Below, in pieces: positions 1 to 7,854 of a stretch of DNA of 64,000 bases. The notes under the pieces were generated by a model. That model was not told the DNA's origin. It was given only the letters and a program-made list of their open reading frames with translations, and did no database searches. A program made the translations under genes and the position numbers. The DNA lies in NCBI GenBank assembly GCA_043820105.1, contig JBDREC010000103.1, forward strand, positions 59,280-123,279. The letters are read 5' to 3'. Each line of letters begins with the position of its first letter. Position 1 is the stretch's first letter. The DNA is from JBDREC01 sp043820105 [NCBI: Pseudomonadota bacterium] (GTDB lineage Bacteria > Bdellovibrionota_F > JAHFAK01).

Positions 1-30
1 AAAAGGCTGGAATATTACCTGTTTCAGCCC

Positions 31-591
31 TCAATATCCACAAGCTAAACCAAGACGCTTTATATTAAAAGAAATCGCAGTAAAATAAAGCTGCAATCGA
101 AAATTTAATTTCCCACGATATCTACATCTGCAAAAACCGTATCCTCTTTTCAATGCTGATATCGTTCCCTCAATCGCATTTCTATTTTTCATCTCTTCTT
201 TATACTCATCTGTCTTCATCAACTTTCTTGCTTCATCATGATCGACTACTCTCTGTCGCCAGACTGATAACAATTGATAACTAAAACCTGCATATTCCAG
301 GTCAAGCTCTAATGCAATTTTCCAGTCTAATCTAAATATCAGATTTTGAATCGTTTGCCTGTCAGGAAGCTTTTCCAGAAACTGTAATATTGTTACACAC
401 ATTAATAACCTCGGTGACACTGGTGGTCTTCCACCTTCTTTATACATCTGTTCGAAATCAGTATCTAATATTTTGGGAAATATAAATTCATGACATACCT
501 TCACATGATCTCTGATTTCTGGAAACACATTTAACATGATACCCGCCTTGAATAATGATTGTTGATTGTACTTTGATAAGTCCTTTGGCAT
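31..591 (-). pseudogene. IS1182-type transposase with large in-frame internal deletion
   Basis: The 186-residue product joins the N-terminal DUF772-like region of IS1182/IS5-group transposases (residues about 1-115, including RPPVSPRLLMCVTILQFLE) directly to the extreme C-terminal part of the DDE domain (NRNAIEGTISALKRGYG followed by LQLYFTAISFNIKRL). Full-length members are about 450-500 residues, so most of the catalytic domain is missing, including the first two acidic residues. The junction lies near residues 117-135 and the frame is preserved. It therefore cannot be an active transposase, although it could still bind ends. Which terminal inverted repeats belonged to it is not clear within the window, because its 3' end is close to the window edge. 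The family call is from sequence memory and is fairly secure. Confidence 0.75.
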
Positions 592-837
592 CTATATTAT
601 ATAAGCATTATCTGCACTTTGTAAAGATCTTGAGCTTAATTATTTGCTTAATATTTTAGCCCACTTTTTAGGCAGAATCTAATTAAATTTTAAACCTATA
701 TCTTTGTAAATTGTTATTAAATTTTTAGTTTTGCTCTGACCCTAAAATTCCCAAAATTCCAACCATAAAATTCTGACCAAAATTTAAAAATTATTCTAAA
801 ATTATTGGCAATTGTAGAATGTCAAATCCTAATCATA
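592..837. other. Gene-free AT-rich spacer
   Basis: No convincing open frame, RNA gene or repeat is visible. It separates the transposase remnant from the 3' end of the CxxG peptide gene and may include the lost end of the insertion sequence. Confidence 0.4.
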
Positions 838-1125
838 TTAAACTTTAGCTGCGCCAATGACACAGCTCAAAAGATATTGAACGCCATTGTTAAGGTTACC
901 TGAAATGCAATAACTCATTTCGTCTGTTTCATTACCGCTAGTGCAACTGGGAACGACCATCCAGTATGAAGGTCCGGAACCCACACCGCAATCAGCACCT
1001 GAGGCGCTTTCTCCTGATTGGCATGATTTGCCCCGCGTACTTGGCGTGGTAGCACCTGAGCCAGTCGAACAGTACAGTCTTTTTAAGTTGAGTAGAGTGT
1101 GTAATATTGGAGGAGAATACTTCAT
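838..1125 (-). CDS. CxxG-repeat cysteine-rich peptide, possible RiPP-type precursor (copy 1)
   Basis: The start is the ATG at 1125, preceded by AAAGGTGG five bases upstream; the GTG at 1134 is less likely. The 95-residue product has a short leader beginning MKYSPPILHTLL, then six irregular repeats each opening with C-x-x-G (CSTG, CQSG, CGVG, CTSG, CISG, CVIG) separated by 7-14 Ser/Gly/Ala/Asn-rich residues. A second gene with the same plan lies at 19358-19702, and both begin MKY-x-x-P-x-L. A short leader plus a repetitive Cys/Gly core resembles a ribosomally made, enzymatically modified peptide precursor, but no radical-SAM or other modifying enzyme is present in the window. There is no obvious signal peptide. 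Function is unknown. The gene sits alone between mobile-element debris. Confidence 0.65.
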   Translation of the reverse strand: MKYSPPILHTLLNLKRLYCSTGSGATTPSTRGKSCQSGESASGADCGVGSGPSYWMVVPSCTSGNETDEMSYCISGNLNNGVQYLLSCVIGAAKV

Positions 1126-1206
1126 AATTACCACCTTTATAACTGAATAACGCTGAGAAGATACGCAACAGTTAGTAGCTTTTCATACTTACTTCTATTA
1201 ATCTTT

Positions 1207-1224
1207 AACCTGATAGGTTACCTA
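1207..1224. promoter_or_regulatory. Overlapping short inverted repeats upstream of the CxxG peptide gene
   Basis: AACCT-GAT-AGGTT (1207-1219) overlaps TAGGT-T-ACCTA (1214-1224), about 80-100 bases upstream of the peptide start at 1125. This looks like a regulator-binding site for the minus-strand gene, but no partner is known. Confidence 0.3.
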
Positions 1225-1426
1225 TTTTAGTTATCACCTCGTGTGTGGGTTCTAATGCATGTGACCGAACAAACACTTAGGAAATAGAATTAAACTATGC
1301 AAAACCAAAAATATTGTCAATGTGGAATATTGTCAATTATATTTTCTTCACTAACTGAGCAGGTAGTAGTTATGGGACTGACATGCGTATTAATAATCAA
1401 GATTATGCATTAGAAAAAAATTCAAA

Positions 1427-1443
1427 GGGGTCAGGCCTTGACA
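1427..1443 (+). repeat. Extra copy of RAYT terminal repeat
   Basis: GGGGTCAGGCCTTGACA here matches the left end of the RAYT element (1522-1545) and is the reverse complement of its right end (about 2695-2711). It is a third copy lying outside the gene-bearing unit, as expected for a REP-type element moved by a RAYT. Confidence 0.6.
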
Positions 1444-1521
1444 ATAGACAACAAATCAATAATTTTACTGAAAAATATAGCTAACTTTTGAAAATACATG
1501 AAATTATCAATATTAGAAATA

Positions 1522-2711
1522 GGGGGGGGGCAGGCCTTGACATTCGGCAGCAGGTTCCCTTTTATACAAAGTGTTTTTTTCCTTTAATTCTTTTTCTTTC
1601 TCCATTTTTAAGACAAATCTATAAAGACTTTGAGCTACTGAAGCATTATTAATTGAACTCTGTTTGAATATTAAGCTCCATATATTTAGGAACTAATCAA
1701 TTTAGGGGTAATTTATGCCTAGACCTAAAAGAATTGAATATGAAGGTGCTTGGTATCACGTCATGAATAGAGGTGCTAGCAAGAAAAACATTTTTCATTC
1801 ACATGATGACAGGAACTTTTTTTTAAAAATGCTAGCGCATGTCAGTGATCAATGGAATTTTCAGACACATGCCTATTGTTTAATGACAAATCATTATCAT
1901 TTGCTTGTGCATACACCAAATCTTGGCTTGTCAGAAAGTATGCGACATCTTTCTTCAATTTATACAATGAGATATAATAAGAAATATAAAAGGGATGGAG
2001 CATTGTTTAGAGGTAGATTCAAATCAATATTGTTAGATAGGGATGATTGTGCATCAGCAATATTAAGATACATTCACCAAAATCCCGTAAAGGCAGGTTT
2101 ATGTAAAAATGTAGAATCATACAAGTGGTCTAGTCACAGAGCATATTTAAATGAAAAAAATAAACCGTCATTTCTATATACAGATGAGATATTGAAAGAT
2201 TTTGCAAAGATTAGTTCTAAGGCAAGGCGAAAATTGCATGAGTTTGTGACTGGAAGAGAATCTAAAGATTTTATTAACTCTATAGAAGGGCCAAGACCTG
2301 TATCTGTAATGGGATCAGAGGGTTTTAGAGATTGGATAAAAGATAATTATTTATATAAAGTAAACAAAGATAAGTTAATTTCAACAGCAAGAAGTAATAA
2401 GCGCCCTGAAATTATACCAAAGCAAATGTTATCATATGTTAGCTCTGAATTCAGTGTCAGTAAAAAAAGCATTATGGAAAATAAGTCTGGATCCATTGCA
2501 AATATACCAAGACTGACATATTTATATTTATTGCATAAAATTGCAGGTTTTACACATAATGAAATCGCTGAGATAAGCAAATCAGGAAACAAAGCTTCAG
2601 TAGCTCAAAACATTTATCGTTTTTCAAGGAGATTGGAAGAGGATGAATGTTTGGGCGAAAGGATTAAAGGTATGAAGGGGAATTTGTTGTCGAATGTCAA
2701 GGCCTGACCCC
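1522..2711 (+). mobile_element. RAYT (REP-associated transposase) element 1 with inverted ends
   Basis: The left end (G-run then CAGGCCTTGACATTCGGCAG, about 1522-1550) is mirrored by an inverted copy at about 2687-2711, bracketing a single Y1/HUH transposase gene. The stop codon of the transposase lies inside the right-hand repeat, so gene and end are interlocked. The unit resembles IS200/IS605-derived REPtrons. Confidence 0.65.
1715..2707 (+). CDS. REP-associated tyrosine transposase (RAYT, Y1_Tnp family)
   Basis: The 330-residue protein begins MPRPKRIEYEGAWYHVMNRG, the standard RAYT opening. It carries the HUH motif in MTNHYHLLVH (about residues 57-66) and the catalytic-tyrosine region in LRYIHQNPVKAGL (about residues 126-138). 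Such single-strand transposases cleave and rejoin DNA at REP-like hairpins. The C-terminal third (from about residue 180) contains a DnaA-like helical DNA-binding region, as in the longer RAYTs. The ATG at 1715 has AGGGG about eight bases upstream. All catalytic motifs look intact. The gene is flanked by inverted repeats and its last codons (…NVKA-stop) are encoded by the right repeat. Confidence 0.88.
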   Translation: MPRPKRIEYEGAWYHVMNRGASKKNIFHSHDDRNFFLKMLAHVSDQWNFQTHAYCLMTNHYHLLVHTPNLGLSESMRHLSSIYTMRYNKKYKRDGALFRGRFKSILLDRDDCASAILRYIHQNPVKAGLCKNVESYKWSSHRAYLNEKNKPSFLYTDEILKDFAKISSKARRKLHEFVTGRESKDFINSIEGPRPVSVMGSEGFRDWIKDNYLYKVNKDKLISTARSNKRPEIIPKQMLSYVSSEFSVSKKSIMENKSGSIANIPRLTYLYLLHKIAGFTHNEIAEISKSGNKASVAQNIYRFSRRLEEDECLGERIKGMKGNLLSNVKA

Positions 2712-2716
2712 TCGTC

Positions 2717-3058
2717 TTAGTTCTTTCTCCATTTTTGATACTTTTCTTTCATGATTTTGCTTAAACCTGCTTTTTTTTCATTTACCCAGCTTGCTTCACC
2801 AATAAAATATTTGCATTCTTCATGCAATCGTTCCTTGACCGCCTCCCAGGCATCCATGAATGATTCAATCAGCTCCTGGTATTTTTTCTGTCTTTCTTTT
2901 GGAGTGCAGCCCAGACCCTCATAAATCGGAGATGGGGTAATTAAAGGATCTTCTTTCCCTTCAGCATAATAAGCATAGGATGAAAACTTGTTCCAAAACT
3001 GGTTCCAGGGCCCAGTCATAGTTATGGAATCTAAGAGTAACATGAAAATAGCAATCAT
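2717..3058 (-). pseudogene. C-terminal remnant of a second RAYT transposase
   Basis: From about residue 25 the product reads SSYAYYAEGKEDPLITPSPI followed by a YEGLG-x-TPKERQKKY block. This is the characteristic C-terminal stretch after the Y1 catalytic domain in another RAYT subgroup. The HUH and tyrosine motifs are absent, so only the tail survives. It abuts the right end of RAYT element 1 on the opposite strand, suggesting that element inserted next to or into an older one. The first about 20 residues before the homologous part are probably not original coding sequence. It is non-functional as a transposase. Confidence 0.6.
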
Positions 3059-3160
3059 CCTGCAAAACAGCAGATCTTGGAACAGAAGGTATAAATTGGC
3101 TTTATAAAAGTTAAGATGAAATTTTTATATACAAAAATTATGCAAAAAAAGTAGGGTTGA

Positions 3161-3283
3161 ATGAAATTAAGTGCTTGGAATGAAAATATAGATCAAATAT
3201 CGAAAAACTTTCCAAAATCAAAGCTTGGATTTCGGAATCTGAAAAGATTTGCACCTCCGTATTTATGGTTTTTTGTAATTTAA
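3161..3283 (+). CDS. Possible 40-residue protein, unknown
   Basis: A short open frame with AGGG four bases before the ATG encodes a peptide beginning MKLSAWNENIDQISKN and ending KRFAPPYLWFFVI. The aromatic C-terminus and composition look protein-like, but the frame is too short to judge. It could also be the tail of a decayed gene. It lies in the 335-base gap between the RAYT remnant and the lipoprotein gene, in which I see nothing else. Confidence 0.25.
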   Translation: MKLSAWNENIDQISKNFPKSKLGFRNLKRFAPPYLWFFVI

Positions 3284-3393
3284 GAACATAAAATTAGGAA
3301 AAATAAGGCCTCCAGTCAATATATTAAGAGATCTTGTGATTTGGGAGTGGTATGTAAAGGACGTTTAAAAATATACTTTATTTATGACTTATT

Positions 3394-4647
3394 TTAATTA
3401 TTTCCAATTCCATATAGTAGAAAAGATTGGAAATGATATGCATCTATTTTTTCTTTATTATTATTAAAAAAACGTAATCCTATATCTGCAATAGGTCCTG
3501 TTTTATCATTATTAAATTCATAAATGACCTCACCTAAGTTTGTATCAAATTCTTTTACTTCCAGTTCTATTGGCACTTCTTCATCATCGTACGGGTACAA
3601 TACAACTTGAACATATTTCACATCTGGAATTCCAACTAAAGCTTGATATTCTGACATAAATTTTCTTGCTTTGCTATTGTCCTCTGATGCTAGGTACTCT
3701 TTGCTCAGTAATGCAGATATTATTAACTGATAATTATCATCATTTTTGGTACCAGTAATTATTGGTTCATAAAAGAAAACATCATCCTTACTGATTGCAT
3801 TTAAATTATTTGTACGAGAATGATATGCCTTTATTGGTACAGGTGGATCTTGGTAAAGCTCATATGAAGCAATACCTTTACTTAAAGTCATATCAGGAGA
3901 ATCTATAAAAAAATATGGGTCAAAATATCTTTTGAAAGTATATACTGGCAAATTATTATAATCAAATATAAGAGTTTCTTCAAAAAGTTTATCTATTGGA
4001 AAATAGTACTCAATGAGAAAAATATTATCATAATCTTTCTTAAAATATTTATAAAAAATGGGGTGTTCAAATTGAATTATTTCTCCAATTTTAAATAAGA
4101 ATCCCTTTGTAATTTCTATTCTTGCAGAACCCCCTGTTTTAGGTATTTCATTATTTTCAAAAATCTCATCATATCTTACTTTGATTTTCCCATTTTCAAT
4201 TGTAAAGTTCCCTGTAACTTCATATCTATATTCAAAGAAATAGTAATGTCTTACATATACATTAACCTCTGATTCCATTTTTTCGAAATCAAATTTTATA
4301 TAAACTTGCATATCATATTCTGGACGATCTTTATATTGATCGTGAAAATCATAAATGGTCTCACCTTTATGCTTAATGTTTGCTAATTGATAGAGAACAC
4401 TATTGCGCTTATAAAGTTTCTTTAGATCTTCAATCTTTTCAATATCAGTTTTTACTATTGGCTTTGGAGGATCAGGAATCGGTGGTTTTGGTAGATCTAG
4501 AACTGGAGGAGTCGGAGGGATAGGTGCTGGTTCGTGAAGAATAACAGTAGGTTTAGGTTTAGATGTGGGCTTAGAAGTGTTTCCGTTACATCCGATTAAT
4601 AAAGAAATTGTAATAAATATAGGGATAAAAAGTTTGATGACTTTCAA
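3394..4647 (-). CDS. Proline-rich lipoprotein, unknown function
   Basis: The 417-residue product has a type II signal peptide (MKVIKLFIPIFITISLLIGC) with lipobox L-I-G-C, so it should be lipidated and held in the envelope. Residues about 24-65 form a low-complexity Pro/Lys linker with repeated PKP and PPxPxPP steps, typical of a periplasm-spanning spacer. The rest (about 70-417) looks like a globular beta-rich domain with many aromatic and charged residues and no motif that I recognise. It stands alone. On the minus strand upstream, TTGACC, 17 bases, then CATAAAT resembles an ordinary sigma-70 promoter. Base composition matches its neighbours. Confidence 0.75.
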   Translation of the reverse strand: MKVIKLFIPIFITISLLIGCNGNTSKPTSKPKPTVILHEPAPIPPTPPVLDLPKPPIPDPPKPIVKTDIEKIEDLKKLYKRNSVLYQLANIKHKGETIYDFHDQYKDRPEYDMQVYIKFDFEKMESEVNVYVRHYYFFEYRYEVTGNFTIENGKIKVRYDEIFENNEIPKTGGSARIEITKGFLFKIGEIIQFEHPIFYKYFKKDYDNIFLIEYYFPIDKLFEETLIFDYNNLPVYTFKRYFDPYFFIDSPDMTLSKGIASYELYQDPPVPIKAYHSRTNNLNAISKDDVFFYEPIITGTKNDDNYQLIISALLSKEYLASEDNSKARKFMSEYQALVGIPDVKYVQVVLYPYDDEEVPIELEVKEFDTNLGEVIYEFNNDKTGPIADIGLRFFNNNKEKIDAYHFQSFLLYGIGNN

Positions 4648-4715
4648 TAGAGATCTCCCAATATATTGAAAGGCGATTTATGTAACGCTAAGCAGTAAAG
4701 GTCAAGGGAATAATC

Positions 4716-4919
4716 TCACCCAATCCCAAACCTCTTAATCTTATTAAACAAAGTCTTTCGACTTATCCCCAAATCATCAGCGGTCTTTGTCCTATTATCA
4801 AAATTATCTTTAAGCCTTTCAACAATTATTTTCTTTTCATTGAATTCAGCAAAATCGTTGCAAGTGATAGCTGTAAAACTTGATGCATCATTGTTTTTTA
4901 TTCTTAGGGGTAGGTGCAT
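4716..4919 (-). pseudogene. Fis-type HTH (HTH_8) remnant of an NtrC-family regulator
   Basis: Residues about 28-67 (EKKIIVERLKDNF…TADDLGISRKTLFNKIKRFG) are a clear Fis-type C-terminal helix-turn-helix, as found at the end of sigma-54-dependent response regulators. The receiver and AAA+ domains are missing and the first about 25 residues have no homologous character. The likeliest reading is the surviving 3' end of a truncated regulator gene. A free-standing small Fis-like DNA-binding protein is possible but less likely, since no ribosome-binding site precedes the ATG. It lies next to the tRNA fragment, consistent with a recombination edge. Confidence 0.5.
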
Positions 4920-5003
4920 TAGATCTAACTTGCAGCATTGGAATGTCGTTTCGTTTTTATTTTAGAAAGTAATACATGGGTTTTAAGGGGTGTTTTAAGG
5001 ATA

Positions 5004-5063
5004 TGCGAGAGGGGGGACTCGAACCCCCACACCTCACGGCACCAGATCCTAAGTCTGGCGCGT
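5004..5063 (-). tRNA. 3' fragment of tRNA-Leu(UAG), probable attachment-site remnant
   Basis: Read on the minus strand, the segment contains the D-stem 3' edge (ACGCG), a complete anticodon arm (CCAGA-CTTAGGA-TCTGG, anticodon UAG), the long class II variable arm, the T arm (GGGGG-TTCGAGT-CCCCC) and the 3' acceptor strand CTCTCGC plus discriminator A. The 5' acceptor strand and D loop are absent: upstream bases do not continue the tRNA. A 3'-end tRNA duplicate of this length is what integration of an island or prophage into a tRNA gene leaves at the distal end. No integrase gene is in the window. It is not expected to give a working tRNA. Confidence 0.75.
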
Positions 5064-5175
5064 TGATTTTAAGAGTTGCCATGAAATCAATATGTTAAGG
5101 TTTTTGGTGATAAGGGAATTCTAAATATCTTCTAAATTATACATGTAGTAACCGAATTTATGTAATGAGGTTGCT

Positions 5176-5385
5176 ATGACATTTCAGAAAAGATTGCTTT
5201 ATTTGAGAAAAAGAAACTGCTTAACGATTAGGCAGGTGAGTGAAAAATTGGGGGTTTCACAATCAACTTATTTTCAGTGGGAAGTTGAATCGTTTCCTAC
5301 GAAGCCGGTTTATTATAAGATGTTGGCTATGCTTTATGAGTTGGATCTTGAGATGTTGATGTTTGGGGATAAAAAAGACTGTTAA
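5176..5385 (+). CDS. Small XRE-family HTH protein
   Basis: The 69-residue protein is little more than one Cro/XRE helix-turn-helix: RLLYLRKRNCLTIRQVSEKL, then GVSQSTYFQWE, then a terminal helix. Such proteins usually act as repressors of adjacent genes, here perhaps the AlbA/HATPase gene 78 bases downstream. The ATG at 5176 has GAGG 7-10 bases upstream. Its C-terminal 47 codons are duplicated, with divergence, at 6875-7015 on the other side of the AlbA gene. Regulation of its neighbours is inferred from position only. Confidence 0.65.
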   Translation: MTFQKRLLYLRKRNCLTIRQVSEKLGVSQSTYFQWEVESFPTKPVYYKMLAMLYELDLEMLMFGDKKDC

Positions 5386-5463
5386 TTTGAATTGTTTTAT
5401 ATTATTATTTATTCCAATTAATTATAACAATTTAAACTTAAGTTTATGCATATGGAGCTAATA

Positions 5464-6873
5464 ATGACCAAAAAAGAACTGGATTTAATTTTACATGAAG
5501 GGGAAAACTATAAAATCGAGTTCAAAGAAAATGTTAACTCTGATTTGTCAAAAGAAATGGTTGCTATGGCAAATTCATCTGGAGGTAGGATATTTATTGG
5601 GATTAATGATAAAAACGAAGTAATAGGTGTGAAAGCAACAAATGCTTTGTTATCTAAAATTCAGAATATGGCCCAGGATTGTGATCCCTCAATTATTATC
5701 AACATTAATACTTATAAAAATATTTTAATTATTAATGTTAAAGAAGGTTTAAATAAACCATATCGCTGTAGTAAAGGTTTTTATACTAGGAATGGTTCAA
5801 ATTCACAGAAAATGACAACCAGAGAGATAACTGAATTTGTGCAAGCAGAAGGTAATGTTAGGTTTGATGAAAAGCTTCGGGAAGATATAAATATAAGTAA
5901 AAAAATTAAAAAAGAACTGCTTAATCATTATTTGCAATTAGCAAACATTAATAAGACAATGGATGATGAATTTATACTAGAAAATTTAGGAGTACTGGAG
6001 CAAAAGAATAAGAAATCATATCTTAATAATGCTGGGCTATTGTTTTTTTGCGATTCTACTAACCCACATCTTCATTATGCAAATATTACTTGTGCTTTAT
6101 ACAAGGGCAGTGAAAAGCTAAATGTTTTGGACAGAAAAGATTTTTCATCTGATATAATTTCTAATATCGAAGATACCATGTTGTTTTTGAAAAAGCATTT
6201 AAATCTTAGATATGAAATAACATCATTAAGAAGAAAGGAAATTCTTGAGCTGCCTGAAGTTGCTTTGCGTGAAGCAGTAGTCAACGCTGCTTGCCACAGA
6301 GACTATTTTGAAAAAGGTGCCAATATTATGGTTGAGATATTTGATGATAGGGTCCAAATAACTAACCCTGGTGGATTGCCTAAAGGCTTGTTACCAGAAA
6401 AATTTGGAACCAGAAGCGTATCAAGAAATCCTTTAATCACTTCATTGTTCCATCGTGTTGGCTACATTGAAAAAATGGGAACAGGTATAGGTAGAATAAG
6501 AAAGTCCCTCAAGGAATCAGGTAATTCAGAAGCTGTATTTGAATATGACAGTTTTTTTTCAGTGATATTTAAAAGATCTATCTTAGAAAATGGAGCTAGT
6601 TCAGACATACAAGTTACCGGACAAGTCACCGGACAAGTTCCCGAACATGTCACCAAACTACTTAGTATATGCAAAGGAGAGTTGTCTCGTAGTGAATTGC
6701 AGGATATATTAAAATTAAAGCACAGAGAGAACTTTGTGAATTTATATCTAAACCCAGCATTGGAATCTGCTTTTATCGAAATGACAATTCCAGGCAAACC
6801 AAGATCAAGCAAACAAAAATACCGCTTAACAAAAAAAGGGAAAGATTATTTAAAGAAACTGCCTGAAAATTAA
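5464..6873 (+). CDS. AlbA_2 / HATPase_c_4 ATP-binding regulator (Schlafen-like, 'RecG-like')
   Basis: I chose the ATG at 5464 because GGAG lies six bases upstream; the in-frame ATG at 5446 has no such site. The protein (about 469 residues) has an N-terminal AlbA_2/divergent AAA-4 domain (E-KIEFKENV… NSSGGRIFIGINDKNEV), a middle HATPase_c_4 region (PEVALREAVVNAACHRDY, then VQITNPGGLPKG and KMGTGIGRI), a linker with tandem steps TGQVTGQVPEHV, and a C-terminal winged helix. Family members are often annotated as putative transcriptional regulators or helicases and occur in defence-rich regions. The two XRE copies flanking it suggest insertion or duplication. A paralogue lies at 16853-18208. Confidence 0.8.
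   Translation: MTKKELDLILHEGENYKIEFKENVNSDLSKEMVAMANSSGGRIFIGINDKNEVIGVKATNALLSKIQNMAQDCDPSIIININTYKNILIINVKEGLNKPYRCSKGFYTRNGSNSQKMTTREITEFVQAEGNVRFDEKLREDINISKKIKKELLNHYLQLANINKTMDDEFILENLGVLEQKNKKSYLNNAGLLFFCDSTNPHLHYANITCALYKGSEKLNVLDRKDFSSDIISNIEDTMLFLKKHLNLRYEITSLRRKEILELPEVALREAVVNAACHRDYFEKGANIMVEIFDDRVQITNPGGLPKGLLPEKFGTRSVSRNPLITSLFHRVGYIEKMGTGIGRIRKSLKESGNSEAVFEYDSFFSVIFKRSILENGASSDIQVTGQVTGQVPEHVTKLLSICKGELSRSELQDILKLKHRENFVNLYLNPALESAFIEMTIPGKPRSSKQKYRLTKKGKDYLKKLPEN
6610..6652 (+). repeat. Short in-frame tandem repeat in AlbA linker
   Basis: Three to four 15-base units of the type CAAGTCACCGGA encode the QVTGQVTGQVPEHV linker between the ATPase-like region and the C-terminal winged helix. 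The paralogue at 16853 has an analogous but different 12-base repeat in the same place. Confidence 0.6.
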
Positions 6874-6874
6874 G

Positions 6875-7015
6875 CACGTGAGTGAACGAATAGGTGTTTC
6901 GCAGTCAACTTATTTCCAGTGGGAGGTTGAATCGTTTCCAACGAAGCCGGTTTATTATAAGATGCTGGCTAAGCTTTATGGGTTTGATGTTGATAGGTTG
7001 ATGTTTGGGGGGTGA
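6875..7015 (+). pseudogene. Duplicated 3' part of the XRE gene
   Basis: This 47-codon frame (HVSERIGVSQSTYFQWEVES…) is a diverged direct repeat of the C-terminal part of the XRE gene at 5176-5385. It lacks a start codon and the first helices. The stop codon of the AlbA gene lies just before it, at the repeat edge, so the AlbA gene sits exactly between the two copies. Confidence 0.7.
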
Positions 7016-7149
7016 TTAAAGGGATAAATAGCGTCCTTATGACCTGCCACAGAATAAGATTATTAATTAGTTGGTAGGGACGAGGGGGCAAAGGTGTTGT
7101 TGCTTAATTCAGCTTGATAGCTATCATATTTATCGCAAAAGAGATTATG

Positions 7150-7308
7150 TTTTATCAATATTCATTGTTGCTATTTCTCGTAATTCTTATCACATTTGGA
7201 GGTGTTGAAAATTATAGTAAAAAATATTATGCAATACGAAAAAAAATGATGAAAAAGAACGAGCAGATGGCTTGTGTAATCAATTGGGGGATATCAGATG
7301 AAAAATGA
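7150..7308 (+). CDS. Possible small membrane protein
   Basis: The frame encodes about 52 residues with one hydrophobic stretch (YSLLLFLVILITFGG) followed by a basic tail rich in lysine. The ATG at 7150 is preceded by a weak AAAGAG. It overlaps the start of the next gene at 7298, which suggests translational coupling. I recognise no family. It may be a single-span membrane peptide, but the evidence is thin. Confidence 0.35.
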   Translation, partial: FYQYSLLLFLVILITFGGVENYSKKYYAIRKKMMKKNEQMACVINWGISDEK

Positions 7309-7543
7309 TGATACAATAAGAGTTTCAGAATTAATAGAAATTCTAAATAAATACCCAAAAGATATGGTAGTTGTAACAGATGGATATGAAAGCGGTTATG
7401 AAAATATACTTTACCCTGGAATAATTGATGTTATCCTGGAACCTGAAAACATGTATTTTGACGGTGAATATCAAAATGCTAACGATAAGGATAAAAACAA
7501 ACTTGAAGTATTAGCTATTAGGCGAAATAAAAGATGGGATTAA
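7298..7543 (+). CDS. Conserved small hypothetical protein (VSELIEIL…VVTDGYESGYEN type)
   Basis: The 81-residue acidic protein has the pattern VSELIEILNKYPKDMVVVTD-GYESGYENI, a layout I know from many short uncharacterised proteins in phage and accessory regions (a 'tKELIeiLqklPqDaeVvvdG' head). The ATG at 7298 follows GGGGGA at a suitable distance and lies within the end of the preceding small frame. No catalytic motif is visible and no function is assigned. Confidence 0.6.
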   Translation: MKNDDTIRVSELIEILNKYPKDMVVVTDGYESGYENILYPGIIDVILEPENMYFDGEYQNANDKDKNKLEVLAIRRNKRWD

Positions 7544-7570
7544 GGGGAGGATCACCATGAAGCTTAAAAT

Positions 7571-7711
7571 GAAAAATTAGAGAAGGTTTCTATAAATTGT
7601 GCAGGATCTTCAACGCTTGGTGATTCTGAAGAAGATAATGCCAATTGCTATTCAGTTTATAAATTTACCTACAACAGGATTGAGGAAGAGCAAATAAAGA
7701 TGATTGAATAA
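7571..7711 (+). pseudogene. Fragment of a decayed coding region
   Basis: An open stretch of 46 codons (EKLEKVSINCAGSSTLG…NRIEEEQIKMIE) has protein-like composition but no start in frame. A seven-codon frame at 7557 with a good GGGGAGG site begins just upstream in another register, so a frameshift probably broke the gene. The family is not recognised. Confidence 0.3.
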
Positions 7712-7854
7712 TTGTAAATAAAAAATATTTAATTTATCTGAAAATTTAGGATGGTTTTGTTTAAGGATGATTTGAATTTAATGTATCTTATTGCTATTTA
7801 TTTTCTTGTATTTAAACATATATTGAAAAGTATCAAAGGGGAAAATGAAAAAAA

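Noticed and set aside
941-1150. Plus-strand open frame opposite the CxxG peptide gene
   Set aside because: It is a shadow. The minus frame has a good ribosome-binding site, repeat structure and a homologue at 19358-19702.
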